NCBI RefSeq assembly: GCF_015291745.1
Contig: NZ_CP030059.1
Span: forward strand, 3,065,501-3,129,500
DNA length: 64,000 nucleotides
Direction of reading: 5' to 3'
From: Bradyrhizobium sp. CCBAU 53351
Lineage (GTDB): Bacteria > Pseudomonadota > Alphaproteobacteria > Rhizobiales > Xanthobacteraceae
The notes under the pieces: generated by a model
Databases searched by the model: none
Seen by the model: the letters and a program-made list of their open reading frames with translations, nothing else
Told to the model about the DNA's origin: nothing
Shown: in pieces, positions 1-9,638 of the stretch
How positions within the stretch are numbered: the first letter of the stretch is position 1
Layout: each line of letters opens with the position of its first letter
Made by a program: the position numbers and the translations under genes

Positions 1-363
1 CGGCTGGCGCTGGTCGCAGAGGCCTACCTCTCCACGCTGCATCGCGACAATCCCGGCCATGGCTGCTCGATTCCCGCATTGGGCGCCGAGATTGCCCGCG
101 AGAGCCCCAAGGCGCGCAAGGCGTTCGCCGGCAAGCTCGACGAGATGATCGAGCAACTGACGGACTACATCCCGAACATGCCGCGCAAGGCGGCGCGAAA
201 GCAGGCGATCGCGACGCTGGCGACGATGGCCGGCACCATGCTGCTGGCCCGCATCGCGGGGTCAAGCGAGCTGTCGGACGAGGTGTTGAAGGCGGGCAGG
301 GACAGTACGCTCGAGGGCGCGAAGCGCGAGCCGAAAGTGGCGGCGAAGAAGGCAAAGAACTAG
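1..363 (+). CDS. TetR/AcrR-family regulator, C-terminal part (cut by window start)
   Basis: The reading frame is open from the first base and ends at TAG 361-363, so only the last 120 residues are visible. The text GCSIPALGAEIARES followed by a helical stretch resembles the ligand-binding C-terminal domain of TetR/AcrR repressors, where a GC-P-AL-E/D pattern is common. The HTH would lie left of the window and cannot be checked. The tail is Lys/Ala rich (AAKKAKN). It converges on the LysR gene that ends at 392. The family call rests on the C-terminal pattern only. Confidence 0.6.
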   Translation, partial: RLALVAEAYLSTLHRDNPGHGCSIPALGAEIARESPKARKAFAGKLDEMIEQLTDYIPNMPRKAARKQAIATLATMAGTMLLARIAGSSELSDEVLKAGRDSTLEGAKREPKVAAKKAKN

Positions 364-391
364 GCGCGTTGCGCATCCTGCGAGACCGGTG

Positions 392-1300
392 CTACCGCCC
401 CGCAAACAGCGCCCGCTCGCGCTCCACGATCTCACTGACGTAATCCGCCACCGCGCGGATGCGCGCCAGATCCTTGCTGTCGGCGTGCATCAGCATCCAG
501 AACGTCCGCGTGATCGCGATCTCATCGGGCAGCACTGGGACGAGTTGCGGGTAGTCGCTCGCCATGAAGTGGGGCAGCACGGCGATACCGAAACCTGAGA
601 GCGTGGCATTGAGCTGGGCGATCAGATTGGCGCTGCGAAAGCGCGCGGAGATCCGCGGCGACACCTGCGGCAGATAATCGAGCTCCGGCGTGAACAGCAG
701 CTCCTCGATGTAACCGACGAAGCGATGCTGCGGCAGCACCTCGCGCGAGGTGATTTTCGGGAAGCGGTCGAGATAGGCGGGGGCCGCATAGAGGCCGAGG
801 CGGTAGTCGAGCAGCTTGCGGCCGACGATGCGGCCTTCCTTCGGCATGGTCAGACTGATGGCGATATCGGCCTCGCGCTTGGAGAGACTGAATAGTCGCG
901 CGGTGGCCACAAGTTGCAGGTCGAGATCGGGATACCGGTCGGCGAAGGGCGCCAGCCGCGGCGCCAGGAACGCGGTGCCGAAGCCATCGGGCGCGCCGAT
1001 CCGCACCGTGCCGGTCAGCCGCGCCACCGAGCCGCCGACCTGCTCCTGGTTGGCGACGATGGTCGATTCCATCGCTTCCGCGCTGTCGGCGACGCGCTGG
1101 CCGGCCTCGGTGAGGAGGTAGCCGGTCTTGCGCCGGTCAAACAATTTCGCCGAGAGGTGCTTTTCCAGCCGGTCGACACGACGGATCACCGTGGCATGGT
1201 CGACGCCGAGCTGTTTTGCCGCAGCCGAGACCGAGCCGCCCCGCACGATGGCCAGCACGAAGCGAAAGTCGTCCCAATCGATAGCGCCTTGATCCAGCAT
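392..1300 (-). CDS. LysR-family transcriptional regulator, divergent from mmsA
   Basis: A 302-residue protein with the LysR layout. A winged HTH occupies about residues 9-68 (FVLAIVRGGSVSAAAKQLGV, then VIRRVDRLEKHL and LFDRR). A periplasmic-binding-like effector domain follows. I chose ATG 1300 (MLDQGAIDW), which begins just before the HTH as in the family. An ATG at 1321 would add seven residues, and the frame stays open to 1378. It is transcribed away from mmsA, the classic arrangement for a LysR regulator of the neighbouring operon. The inferred role is control of valine/isobutyrate catabolism. The inducer cannot be read from sequence. Confidence 0.85.
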   Translation of the reverse strand: MLDQGAIDWDDFRFVLAIVRGGSVSAAAKQLGVDHATVIRRVDRLEKHLSAKLFDRRKTGYLLTEAGQRVADSAEAMESTIVANQEQVGGSVARLTGTVRIGAPDGFGTAFLAPRLAPFADRYPDLDLQLVATARLFSLSKREADIAISLTMPKEGRIVGRKLLDYRLGLYAAPAYLDRFPKITSREVLPQHRFVGYIEELLFTPELDYLPQVSPRISARFRSANLIAQLNATLSGFGIAVLPHFMASDYPQLVPVLPDEIAITRTFWMLMHADSKDLARIRAVADYVSEIVERERALFAGR

Positions 1301-1334
1301 TTTCGCACATCTATGGTGCATTATCTCAGACTTG

Positions 1335-1363
1335 AATCCTATAAAATGCAGGTCAATAGGATT
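1335..1363. promoter_or_regulatory. Inverted repeat in the LysR/mmsA divergent region
   Basis: AATCCTAT (1335-1342) and ATAGGATT (1356-1363) are perfect 8-base arms around a 13-base spacer, 34 bases upstream of the LysR start and 39 bases upstream of mmsA. The location, symmetry and AT-rich centre suit a LysR operator. Binding is inferred. Confidence 0.5.
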
Positions 1364-1402
1364 TGTCAAAGCGTTCAAGCTCGGACCTCAGGAGATCATT
1401 CC

Positions 1403-2899
<1,497 letters not shown>

Positions 2900-2922
2900 T
2901 CCTTTCAGGAGCGAGGCCGGGG

Positions 2923-4068
2923 ATGCAGTTCGCTCTGAACGAGGATCAGATCGCATTTCGCGACATGGCGCTGGCGTTTGCGGCGGAGAAAATCGCGCCG
3001 CACGCGCTGCGCTGGGACGAGGAAAAGCATTTCCCCGTCGAGGTCATGCGCGAGGCGGCAACGCTCGGCATGGGCGGCATCTACATTCGCGACGATGTCG
3101 GGGGATCCGCGATGACGCGGTTCGATGCGGCGCTGATCTTCGAGGCGCTGGCGACGGGCTGCCCGACCACGTCCGCCTTTATCTCCATCCACAACATGGC
3201 GTCCTGGATGATCGATGCCTATGGCAGCGACACCCAGCGCCATCAATGGCTGCCGAAGCTCTGCACCATGGAGCTGATCGCGAGCTACTGCCTGACTGAG
3301 CCGGGCGCCGGCTCCGACGCGGCAGCTCTGCGCACCCGCGCCGTGCGCGACGGCGCTCATTACGTCCTCAACGGCCAGAAGCAGTTCATTTCCGGCGCCG
3401 GCGGTACCGACCTCTTGGTCGCGATGGTGCGCACCGGCGGCGACGGTCCCGGTGGCATCTCGACGCTCGTGATCGACGGCAAGACGCCGGGCGTCTCCTT
3501 CGGCGCCAATGAGCGCAAGATGGGCTGGAATGCGCAGCCGACCCGTGCGGTGATGTTCGAGAACGCCCGCGTGCCCGTCGCCAACCGGCTGAGCGAGGAG
3601 GGCATCGGTTTCAAGATCGCGATGGCCGGCCTCGACGGCGGCCGCCTCAACATCACGGCGTGCTCGCTCGGCGGTGCCCAGACCGCGCTCGACAAGGCGC
3701 GCGCCTACATGAAGGAGCGCAAGGCGTTCGGAAAGCGCCTCGACGAATTCCAGGCGCTGCAATTCCGCCTAGCCGACATGGCAATCGAGCTCGAGGCCGC
3801 GCGTACCTTCCTGTGGCGCGCCGCCGCGGCGCTCGACCGCAAGGACCCCGATGCCACCATGCTGTGCGCGATGGCAAAGCGCTTCGGCACCGACGTCGGC
3901 TTCGAGGTCGCCAACCACGCGCTGCAGCTTCACGGCGGCTATGGTTACCTCAGCGAGTACGGCATCGAGAAGATCGTGCGCGATCTTCGCGTGCACCAGA
4001 TTCTCGAAGGCACCAACGAAATCATGCGGCTGATCGTGGCGCGCAAGCTGATCGAGGGCGCGCGATGA
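2923..4068 (+). CDS. Isobutyryl-CoA dehydrogenase (acyl-CoA dehydrogenase family)
   Basis: A 381-residue flavoenzyme of the acyl-CoA dehydrogenase family. The segment YCLTEPGAGSDAAAL matches the FAD/substrate signature and LHGGYGYLSEYGIEKIVRD the C-terminal signature, with EGTNEIM near the end. Length and domain order (two helical domains around a beta domain) are standard. Its place between mmsA and the hydroxyisobutyryl-CoA hydrolase points to isobutyryl-CoA as substrate, giving methacrylyl-CoA. The family is broad, so substrate is inferred from context. Its stop overlaps the next start (ATGA at 4065-4068), which suggests translational coupling. Confidence 0.9.
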   Translation: MQFALNEDQIAFRDMALAFAAEKIAPHALRWDEEKHFPVEVMREAATLGMGGIYIRDDVGGSAMTRFDAALIFEALATGCPTTSAFISIHNMASWMIDAYGSDTQRHQWLPKLCTMELIASYCLTEPGAGSDAAALRTRAVRDGAHYVLNGQKQFISGAGGTDLLVAMVRTGGDGPGGISTLVIDGKTPGVSFGANERKMGWNAQPTRAVMFENARVPVANRLSEEGIGFKIAMAGLDGGRLNITACSLGGAQTALDKARAYMKERKAFGKRLDEFQALQFRLADMAIELEAARTFLWRAAAALDRKDPDATMLCAMAKRFGTDVGFEVANHALQLHGGYGYLSEYGIEKIVRDLRVHQILEGTNEIMRLIVARKLIEGAR

Positions 4069-5132
4069 GCGAAGCGGAGGAGGGCGATCTCGTCGCCCGC
4101 GTCGAGGGTGCGGCCGGCATCATCAGGCTGAACCGTCCGAAGGCCATCAATGCCGTGACGCTGGAGATGTTTCGCGACGTCGACAAGGCGCTCGACCGTT
4201 TCGAGGCCGATCCTGCCGTTGCCGTGATCGTGCTGGAAGGTGCCGGCGAGCGCGGCCTCTGCGCGGGCGGCGACATCCGCACGCTCTGGGAAAGCTCGAA
4301 GGTCAACGGCGACCTCGGCAAGATCCTGTGGCGCGAGGAGTACATCCTCAACGCCCGCATCAAGAAGTTTCCGAAGCCGTATGTCGCCTTCATGGACGGC
4401 ATCGTGATGGGCGGCGGCGTCGGCCTGTCGGCCCATGCCAGCCATCGCGTCGTCACGGATCGCACCAAGCTGGCGATGCCCGAAGTTGGCCTCGGCTTCT
4501 TCCCCGATGTCGGCGGCACCTATCTCTTGTCGCGTTCGCCGGGCGAGGTCGGCACCTATTTCGGACTGACCGGCCAGACCATGAACGGGCCGGACGCGAT
4601 CCATGCGAAGTTCGCCGATTGGGTCGTGCCGGCTTCGAGATTGCCGGAGCTGCGCGAGGCGCTGACGAAAGTCCGCTCCGGTGCGACCGCAGCGGACGTC
4701 AGCAAGCTCATCGACGGCTTTGCGACCGGCGAGAGCACGGGGCCGGTGGCCGCAAAGGAGCCTGTTATCGATGCCTTGTTCGGCTTCGACCGCATGGAGG
4801 ACATCTTTGCGGCGCTGAAGCGCGATGGCTCCGACTTTGCGCTGGCCACGCTGAAGACGCTGAGCGAGAAATCGCCGCGCGGCATGGTGGTGACGCTGAA
4901 GCTGTTGCGGCTCGCGCGCGCTTCATCGAGCCTGGAGGAGTGTCTGGTGCGCGAATACCGCGCTGCCCTGGAAGTCTTCCGCAGCGATGATTTTCGCGAG
5001 GGCGTGCGTGCGGCGGTGATCGACAAGGATCGCAATCCGACGTGGTCGCCGCGAGCAATCGAGGATGTGACGCCGCAGATGCTGGCGCCGTATCTTGCCG
5101 AGATCGGCGCGGATGAGCTGAAGTTTACCTAA
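4065..5132 (+). CDS. 3-hydroxyisobutyryl-CoA hydrolase (enoyl-CoA hydratase/isomerase superfamily)
   Basis: A 355-residue crotonase-fold protein. The oxyanion-hole pattern appears as GLCAGGDIRTLWE near residue 65. MGGGVGLSAHASHRV follows, and then AMPEVGLGFFPDVGGTY, in which the Glu and Asp spacing matches 3-hydroxyisobutyryl-CoA hydrolases. At 355 residues it is longer than a plain enoyl-CoA hydratase (about 260) and matches the HIBCH group. The start is ATG 4065, overlapping the previous stop by four bases. The frame also runs open leftwards through the dehydrogenase gene; that part is an antiphase shadow. Role: releases 3-hydroxyisobutyrate for MmsB. Confidence 0.9.
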   Translation: MSEAEEGDLVARVEGAAGIIRLNRPKAINAVTLEMFRDVDKALDRFEADPAVAVIVLEGAGERGLCAGGDIRTLWESSKVNGDLGKILWREEYILNARIKKFPKPYVAFMDGIVMGGGVGLSAHASHRVVTDRTKLAMPEVGLGFFPDVGGTYLLSRSPGEVGTYFGLTGQTMNGPDAIHAKFADWVVPASRLPELREALTKVRSGATAADVSKLIDGFATGESTGPVAAKEPVIDALFGFDRMEDIFAALKRDGSDFALATLKTLSEKSPRGMVVTLKLLRLARASSSLEECLVREYRAALEVFRSDDFREGVRAAVIDKDRNPTWSPRAIEDVTPQMLAPYLAEIGADELKFT

Positions 5133-5157
5133 CAACGCGACAGCGGAGGAAACGACA

Positions 5158-6045
5158 ATGGCCACGATCGCATTCATTGGTCTGGGCAACATGGGCGGCC
5201 CGATGGCGGCTAACCTCGTGAAGGCCGGCCACAAGGTGGTGGCGTTCGATCTCGTCGAGGCCTCGCGTGCGCAAGCCAAGGCCGACGGCGCGGGCATCGC
5301 CGACAGCGCGCCCGCCGCGGTGAAGGGCGCCGATGTGGTCGTCACCATGCTCCCCGCCGGCAAGCACGTGCTCGGCGTCTGGAACGAGGTCGTGCCCGCC
5401 ATGGCCAAGGGCGCGCTGATCATCGACAGCTCCACCATCGATGTCGAGAGCGCGAGGGCCGCGCATGCGTTGGCTGCCAAGAGCGGCGTGCTGTCGGTCG
5501 ATGCGCCGGTCTCCGGCGGCACCGGCGGCGCCAAGGGCGCGACGCTCACCTTCATGTGCGGAGGCGAGGACAAGGCATTCGCCGCGGCCAAGCCGGTGCT
5601 GGAAAACATGGGCAAGAAGATCGTGCATTGCGGCGGGGCCGGTGCAGGGCAGGCGGCCAAAATCTGCAACAACATGATCCTCGGCATTTCCATGATCGCG
5701 GTCAGCGAGGCCTTTGCGTTGGCTGAGAAGCTCGGGCTCTCGCATCAGGCGCTGTTCGACGTCGCATCGACTTCCTCAGGCCAGTGCTGGTCGCTGACGA
5801 CCTATTGCCCGGTGCCCGGCCCGGTGCCGACCTCGCCCGCGAACAACGACTACAAGCCGGGCTTTGCCTCGGCGCTGATGGTGAAGGATCTGACGCTGGC
5901 GCAGGACGCCGCCAAGGCCGCGGGTGCCGCGACGCCGCTCGGCAAGCACGCGCAGGAGATCTATCAGTCTTTCGACGCAGCCGGCCAGGGTGGGGTGGAT
6001 TTTTCCGGAATTATCAAGCACGTTCGCAGCCTCGCTGGAAAATAG
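5158..6045 (+). CDS. mmsB: 3-hydroxyisobutyrate dehydrogenase
   Basis: A 295-residue beta-hydroxyacid dehydrogenase. It starts with the NAD-binding pattern IGLGNMGGPMAANL. The substrate loop DAPVSGGTGGAKGATLTFM lies at about residues 116-134, and GAGQAAKICNNMILG holds the catalytic lysine (about Lys168) and the following Asn. It converts 3-hydroxyisobutyrate to methylmalonate semialdehyde, the substrate of MmsA, so the operon is a closed segment of valine degradation. A GGAGG ribosome site lies just before ATG 5158. A palindromic repeat follows the gene and may end or stabilise the message. Confidence 0.95.
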   Translation: MATIAFIGLGNMGGPMAANLVKAGHKVVAFDLVEASRAQAKADGAGIADSAPAAVKGADVVVTMLPAGKHVLGVWNEVVPAMAKGALIIDSSTIDVESARAAHALAAKSGVLSVDAPVSGGTGGAKGATLTFMCGGEDKAFAAAKPVLENMGKKIVHCGGAGAGQAAKICNNMILGISMIAVSEAFALAEKLGLSHQALFDVASTSSGQCWSLTTYCPVPGPVPTSPANNDYKPGFASALMVKDLTLAQDAAKAAGAATPLGKHAQEIYQSFDAAGQGGVDFSGIIKHVRSLAGK

Positions 6046-6054
6046 CGAAGCTTC

Positions 6055-6143
6055 GTAGCCCGGATGGAGCGAAGCGAAATCCGGGACAATTCCCTCGACT
6101 GGCGCGACCGGCCCCGGATTGCGCTTCGCTCCATCCGGGCTAC
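6055..6143. repeat. Dispersed palindromic element, family A (GTAGCCCGGATGG)
   Basis: The outer arms GTAGCCCGGATGGAGCGAAG and its complement ending CCATCCGGGCTAC enclose a short core and could form a long hairpin. A second copy with the same outer arms lies at 50633-50756. It sits between mmsB and the acyl-CoA ligase gene, as REP-like elements do. Confidence 0.8.
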
Positions 6144-6173
6144 GCTCGAACGCTCATTCGACGGGCCCGGATC

Positions 6174-7892
6174 ATGACGACATTTTTGGACGCACGCGCG
6201 TTTCTGCTGGACCACCGCACGGATTACGAGGCCGCGGTCAAAGGTTTCCGCTGGCCGGATCCGGTTCCCTTCAACTGGGCGCTCGACTGGTTCGACGCCG
6301 AGCTGGCGGCGAATGCGGAGAGCAGGGACCGCCCCGCGCTCTGGATCGTCGATGCCGCGCAGGACAAGCAGACCAAGCTGTCGTTCGCGGCGCTTTCCAA
6401 GCGCTCGAACCAGGTCGCGAACTTCCTTCGTGCGCAGGGCCTGAAACGTGGCGATCATCTTCTGTTGCTGCTCGGCAATGTGGTTCCGCTGTGGGAGACG
6501 ATGCTGGCGGCGATGAAGCTCGGCGTCGTCGTAATTCCCGCAACGACGCTGCTCACCGCGGACGAGCTGCGCGATCGTCTCGATCGCGGCAAGGCGAGGG
6601 CCGTGGTGGCCGCCGAGGATCAGGTTGCGAAATTCGCAGGCCTTGGCGCGGAGAACATCGTTCGCATCATGGTCGGCGGCGCCTCCGACGGATGGCTCGC
6701 TTACGACGAAGCCGCGAAGGCCTCCGAAAGTTTTGCGGCGGACGGCCCGACCAACGCCGACGACCCGATGCTGCTCTATTTCACCTCGGGCACGACGGCA
6801 AAACCAAAGCTCGTCCGGCACAGCCAGCGCAGCTATCCCGTCGGGCATCTGTCGACCATGTACTGGATCGGGCTGAAGCCCGGTGACGTCCATCTTAACA
6901 TTTCCTCGCCCGGCTGGGCCAAGCATGCCTGGAGCTGCTTCTTTGCGCCGTGGAACGCGGGCGCCACCGTGTTCGTGGTCAACCAGCCGCGCTTCGACGC
7001 GAAAGCCCTGCTCGCCACCATCGGCCGCTGCGGCGTCACCACGCTATGCGCGCCGCCGACGGTGTGGCGCTTGTTCATCCAGGAGAACCTTGCCTCGTTC
7101 AAGGTCGCGCTTCGCGAGGTCTGCGGCGCCGGCGAGCCGCTTAACCCGGAAGTGATCGACCAGGTGCGGGCGGCCTGGGGTCTCACCATCCGCGACGGAT
7201 ATGGCCAGACCGAAACCACTGCGCTGGCCGGCAACTCGCCGGGGCAAAAGATCAAGGTCGGCTCGATGGGCCGGCCGCTGCCGGGTTATCGCGTGCAGAT
7301 CAGCGATGCCGACGGCCAGCCTGCCAGAGAAGGCGAGGTCACGCTGGTGCTCGGCGCTGACCGTCCCGCCGGCCTGATGCAGGGTTACCAGGGTGCCGAT
7401 GGCCAACTGTCCGGCGCCGAGGGTGAGCTCTACCGCAGCGGCGACGTCGTGTTCGAGGACGACGAGGGCTATCTCACCTTCGTCGGCCGTTCCGACGACG
7501 TCTTTAAATCGTCGGACTATCGCATCAGCCCGTTCGAGCTCGAGAGCGTGCTGCTGGAGCACGAGCTCGTTGCGGAAGCCGCTGTCGTGCCGAGCCCGGA
7601 TCCGATCCGCCTTGCCGTCCCCAAGGCGTTCGTGCTGCTGACCTCCGGCGCAGACCGAACGCCGGAGACGGCGCTCTCGATCTTCCGGCATCTGCACACG
7701 CGGCTTGCCCCGTTCAAACGCATTCGCCGCCTCGAAATCGTCACCGAGCTGCCAAAGACGATCTCTGGCAAAATCCGCCGCGTGCAGCTACGACGGCTCG
7801 AACGCGACGACGATCGCGAGGATCCCCTGCGTGGCCGGGAATTCCGCGAGGAGGATTTTCCGGAGTTGTCGAAAACACGGAGTGAGAGCTAA
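6174..7892 (+). CDS. AMP-dependent acyl-CoA synthetase/ligase
   Basis: A 572-residue member of the ANL (AMP-binding) superfamily. It shows the phosphate-loop motif YFTSGTTAKPKL near residue 200, GYGQTETT near residue 342, a hinge region YRSGDVVFEDDEGYLTFVGRSDD and the C-terminal lysine motif ISGKIRR. The length and motifs fit the acetyl/medium-chain acyl-CoA ligase group. The acid it activates cannot be read from the sequence. ATG 6174 follows a palindromic repeat. The stop abuts the start of the MaoC gene (TAA then GTG with no gap), so the two are probably translated together and feed the same acyl-CoA pathway. Confidence 0.88.
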   Translation: MTTFLDARAFLLDHRTDYEAAVKGFRWPDPVPFNWALDWFDAELAANAESRDRPALWIVDAAQDKQTKLSFAALSKRSNQVANFLRAQGLKRGDHLLLLLGNVVPLWETMLAAMKLGVVVIPATTLLTADELRDRLDRGKARAVVAAEDQVAKFAGLGAENIVRIMVGGASDGWLAYDEAAKASESFAADGPTNADDPMLLYFTSGTTAKPKLVRHSQRSYPVGHLSTMYWIGLKPGDVHLNISSPGWAKHAWSCFFAPWNAGATVFVVNQPRFDAKALLATIGRCGVTTLCAPPTVWRLFIQENLASFKVALREVCGAGEPLNPEVIDQVRAAWGLTIRDGYGQTETTALAGNSPGQKIKVGSMGRPLPGYRVQISDADGQPAREGEVTLVLGADRPAGLMQGYQGADGQLSGAEGELYRSGDVVFEDDEGYLTFVGRSDDVFKSSDYRISPFELESVLLEHELVAEAAVVPSPDPIRLAVPKAFVLLTSGADRTPETALSIFRHLHTRLAPFKRIRRLEIVTELPKTISGKIRRVQLRRLERDDDREDPLRGREFREEDFPELSKTRSES

Positions 7893-8372
7893 GTGAACCA
7901 AATCTGGAAGTCGCCGCCGATCACGCTCGAGGCCTATCAGGCCCTGGTCGGCAAGGAGATCGGCGTGTCGTCGTGGCATCTGATCGACCAGCCCCGCATC
8001 GACACCTATGCCGACGTGACCGAGGATCACCAGTTCATCCACGTCGATCCCGAGCGCGCCAAGAAGGAAACGGCGTTTGGCACCACCATCGCGCACGGCT
8101 TCCTGACGATGTCGATGTTGTCGGTAATGTCCTATGAAGTGATGCCGGCGATTGCGGGCACCACGATGGGTGTCAATTACGGTTTCGACAAGCTGCGCTT
8201 CATCTCGCCGGTGCGCTCGGGCAAGCGTATCCGCGGACGCTTCGTGCTGGCGGAAGCCAAGCTGCGCAAGCCGAACGAGCTGCAGTCCCGCACCAATGTC
8301 ACGGTCGAGATCGAAGGCGAAGACAAGCCGGCGCTGGTCGCGGACTGGCTGGGGTTGATCTATTTCGCGTAG
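7893..8372 (+). CDS. MaoC-like (R)-specific enoyl-CoA hydratase
   Basis: A 159-residue single hotdog-fold protein starting with GTG at 7893, immediately after the previous stop. The hydratase-2 pattern is clear: DVTEDHQFIHVDPERAKKE followed by FGTTIAHGFLTMSML, with the Asp and His expected for (R)-hydratases. Such enzymes hydrate trans-2-enoyl-CoA. Its upstream neighbour makes acyl-CoA, and its downstream neighbour is an SDR resembling the dehydrogenase half of multifunctional enzyme 2. The trio therefore looks like part of a (R)-beta-oxidation route. Confidence 0.88.
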   Translation: MNQIWKSPPITLEAYQALVGKEIGVSSWHLIDQPRIDTYADVTEDHQFIHVDPERAKKETAFGTTIAHGFLTMSMLSVMSYEVMPAIAGTTMGVNYGFDKLRFISPVRSGKRIRGRFVLAEAKLRKPNELQSRTNVTVEIEGEDKPALVADWLGLIYFA

Positions 8373-8433
8373 GGCGGCACGGGCTTGACCCGGCCACCTA
8401 TCGCTGCTCAAAAGCTGACCCGAAGCGCGGTGT

Positions 8434-8620
8434 AACCCTCTCCCCCTGTGGGAGAGGGTGGCTTCGCGGAGCGAAGCCGGGTGAGGGGTATCTCTCCGCG
8501 GACTCGCCTGTAGCGACAACCCCTCATCCGGCGCCGTAGCCGACGCTACGCGTCGGCGTCCATTTTAGGTACGGCGGCCGCTTGCCGCCTATGCCACCTT
8601 CTCCCACAAGGGGAGAAGGA
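8434..8620. repeat. Dispersed repeat, family D (CCCTCTCCC...GGGAGAGGG)
   Basis: A tight hairpin CCCTCTCCCCCTGTGGGAGAGGG at about 8437-8458 is followed by GGGTGAGGGG, then ACCCCTCATCCGG and a closing TTCTCCCACAAGGGGAGAAGG. The outer parts are complementary, giving a compound palindrome between the MaoC and SDR genes. No coding sequence is visible here. Confidence 0.7.
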
Positions 8621-8641
8621 AGAAGAAGCAGGAACTGCATC

Positions 8642-9559
8642 ATGGCAATCAGGTTCGACGGACGCGTCGCCATCGTCACCGGCGCGGGCAATGGTCTCGG
8701 CAAGGCGCATGCGCTTGGGCTGGCCAGCCGCGGCGCCAAGGTCGTGGTCAACGATTTCGGCGGCGCGCGCGATGGCACTGGCGGCTCGCTGTCACCGGCG
8801 GAGGCCGTGGTCGAGGAGATCCGCAAGGCCGGCGGCACCGCGATGGCCGACGGCGCCGACGTCTCGAATTTCGAGCAGGTCACCGCCATGGTCGAGCGCG
8901 CCACCAAGGAATGGGGCAGCGTCGACCTCTTGTGCGCCAATGCCGGCATCTTGCGCGACAAGTCGTTCGGCAAGATGGATGCGGCCGATTTCCAGAAAGT
9001 GCTGGACGTGCATCTCGTCGGCACCTTCTATTGCTGCAAGGCGGCCTGGGCCGGCATGCGCGACCGCAGCTACGGCCGCATCGTGCTGACGACCTCGTCC
9101 TCCGGACTCTACGGCAATTTCGGCCAGGCCAATTACGGCGCGGCGAAATCCGGCATGGTCGGCCTGATGAACGTGCTCGCCGAGGAAGGCCGCAAGAACG
9201 ACATCCGCGTCAACATCATCTCGCCGACGGCGGCGACCCGCATGACCGAAGAGCTGCTGCCGCCGCAGGCGCTGCAGCTGATGAAGCCGAACGCGATCAC
9301 GCCGGCGGTCGAGTATATGCTCAGCGAGGACGCGCCGACCCGCACCATCATGGGCGCTGGCGCCGGCTCGTTCGCCGTGATCAAGATCATGGAGAGCGAA
9401 GGCATCAACCTGCCGGAATCCGATTGGACCCCGGACGCGGTCGCCGCGCATTTCGGTGAGATCAGCGACATGTCGAAGGCCAAGGCGCTCACGGGCGCAT
9501 TCGAGCAGACGCAGAAATATGTGGCGCAGGCCGCGGCACGGGCGGGGATCAAGCTCTGA
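8642..9559 (+). CDS. Short-chain dehydrogenase, (3R)-hydroxyacyl-CoA dehydrogenase type
   Basis: A 305-residue SDR. The cofactor motif TGAGNGLGKAHALGL begins near residue 15, NAG follows near residue 99, and the catalytic Tyr165/Lys169 lie in NYGAAKSG. The loop VNDFGGARDGTGGS and a C-terminal extension of about 60 residues after the Rossmann core match the dehydrogenase module of peroxisomal multifunctional enzyme 2. The inferred reaction is oxidation of (3R)-hydroxyacyl-CoA made by the neighbouring MaoC hydratase. The start is ATG 8642 after an AGGA-rich stretch. The open frame extends left to 8582 into the repeat and is not used. Confidence 0.85.
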   Translation: MAIRFDGRVAIVTGAGNGLGKAHALGLASRGAKVVVNDFGGARDGTGGSLSPAEAVVEEIRKAGGTAMADGADVSNFEQVTAMVERATKEWGSVDLLCANAGILRDKSFGKMDAADFQKVLDVHLVGTFYCCKAAWAGMRDRSYGRIVLTTSSSGLYGNFGQANYGAAKSGMVGLMNVLAEEGRKNDIRVNIISPTAATRMTEELLPPQALQLMKPNAITPAVEYMLSEDAPTRTIMGAGAGSFAVIKIMESEGINLPESDWTPDAVAAHFGEISDMSKAKALTGAFEQTQKYVAQAAARAGIKL

Positions 9560-9562
9560 GTT

Positions 9563-9604
9563 GTCCTTCCGGGTTCGCGCCAAGTGGCGCGCCCCAGAAT
9601 GACG
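9563..9604. repeat. Short copy of palindromic family C (GTCATTCCGG type)
   Basis: Degenerate arms TGTCCTTCCGGG and CCCAGAATGACG flank an inner perfect dyad around GCGCCAAGTGGCGC. The same inner dyad appears in the larger copy at 23607-23732. Confidence 0.6.
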
Positions 9605-9638
9605 AGCTAGGCGCGAGAATCTGCCTTAAACTCCAGCC

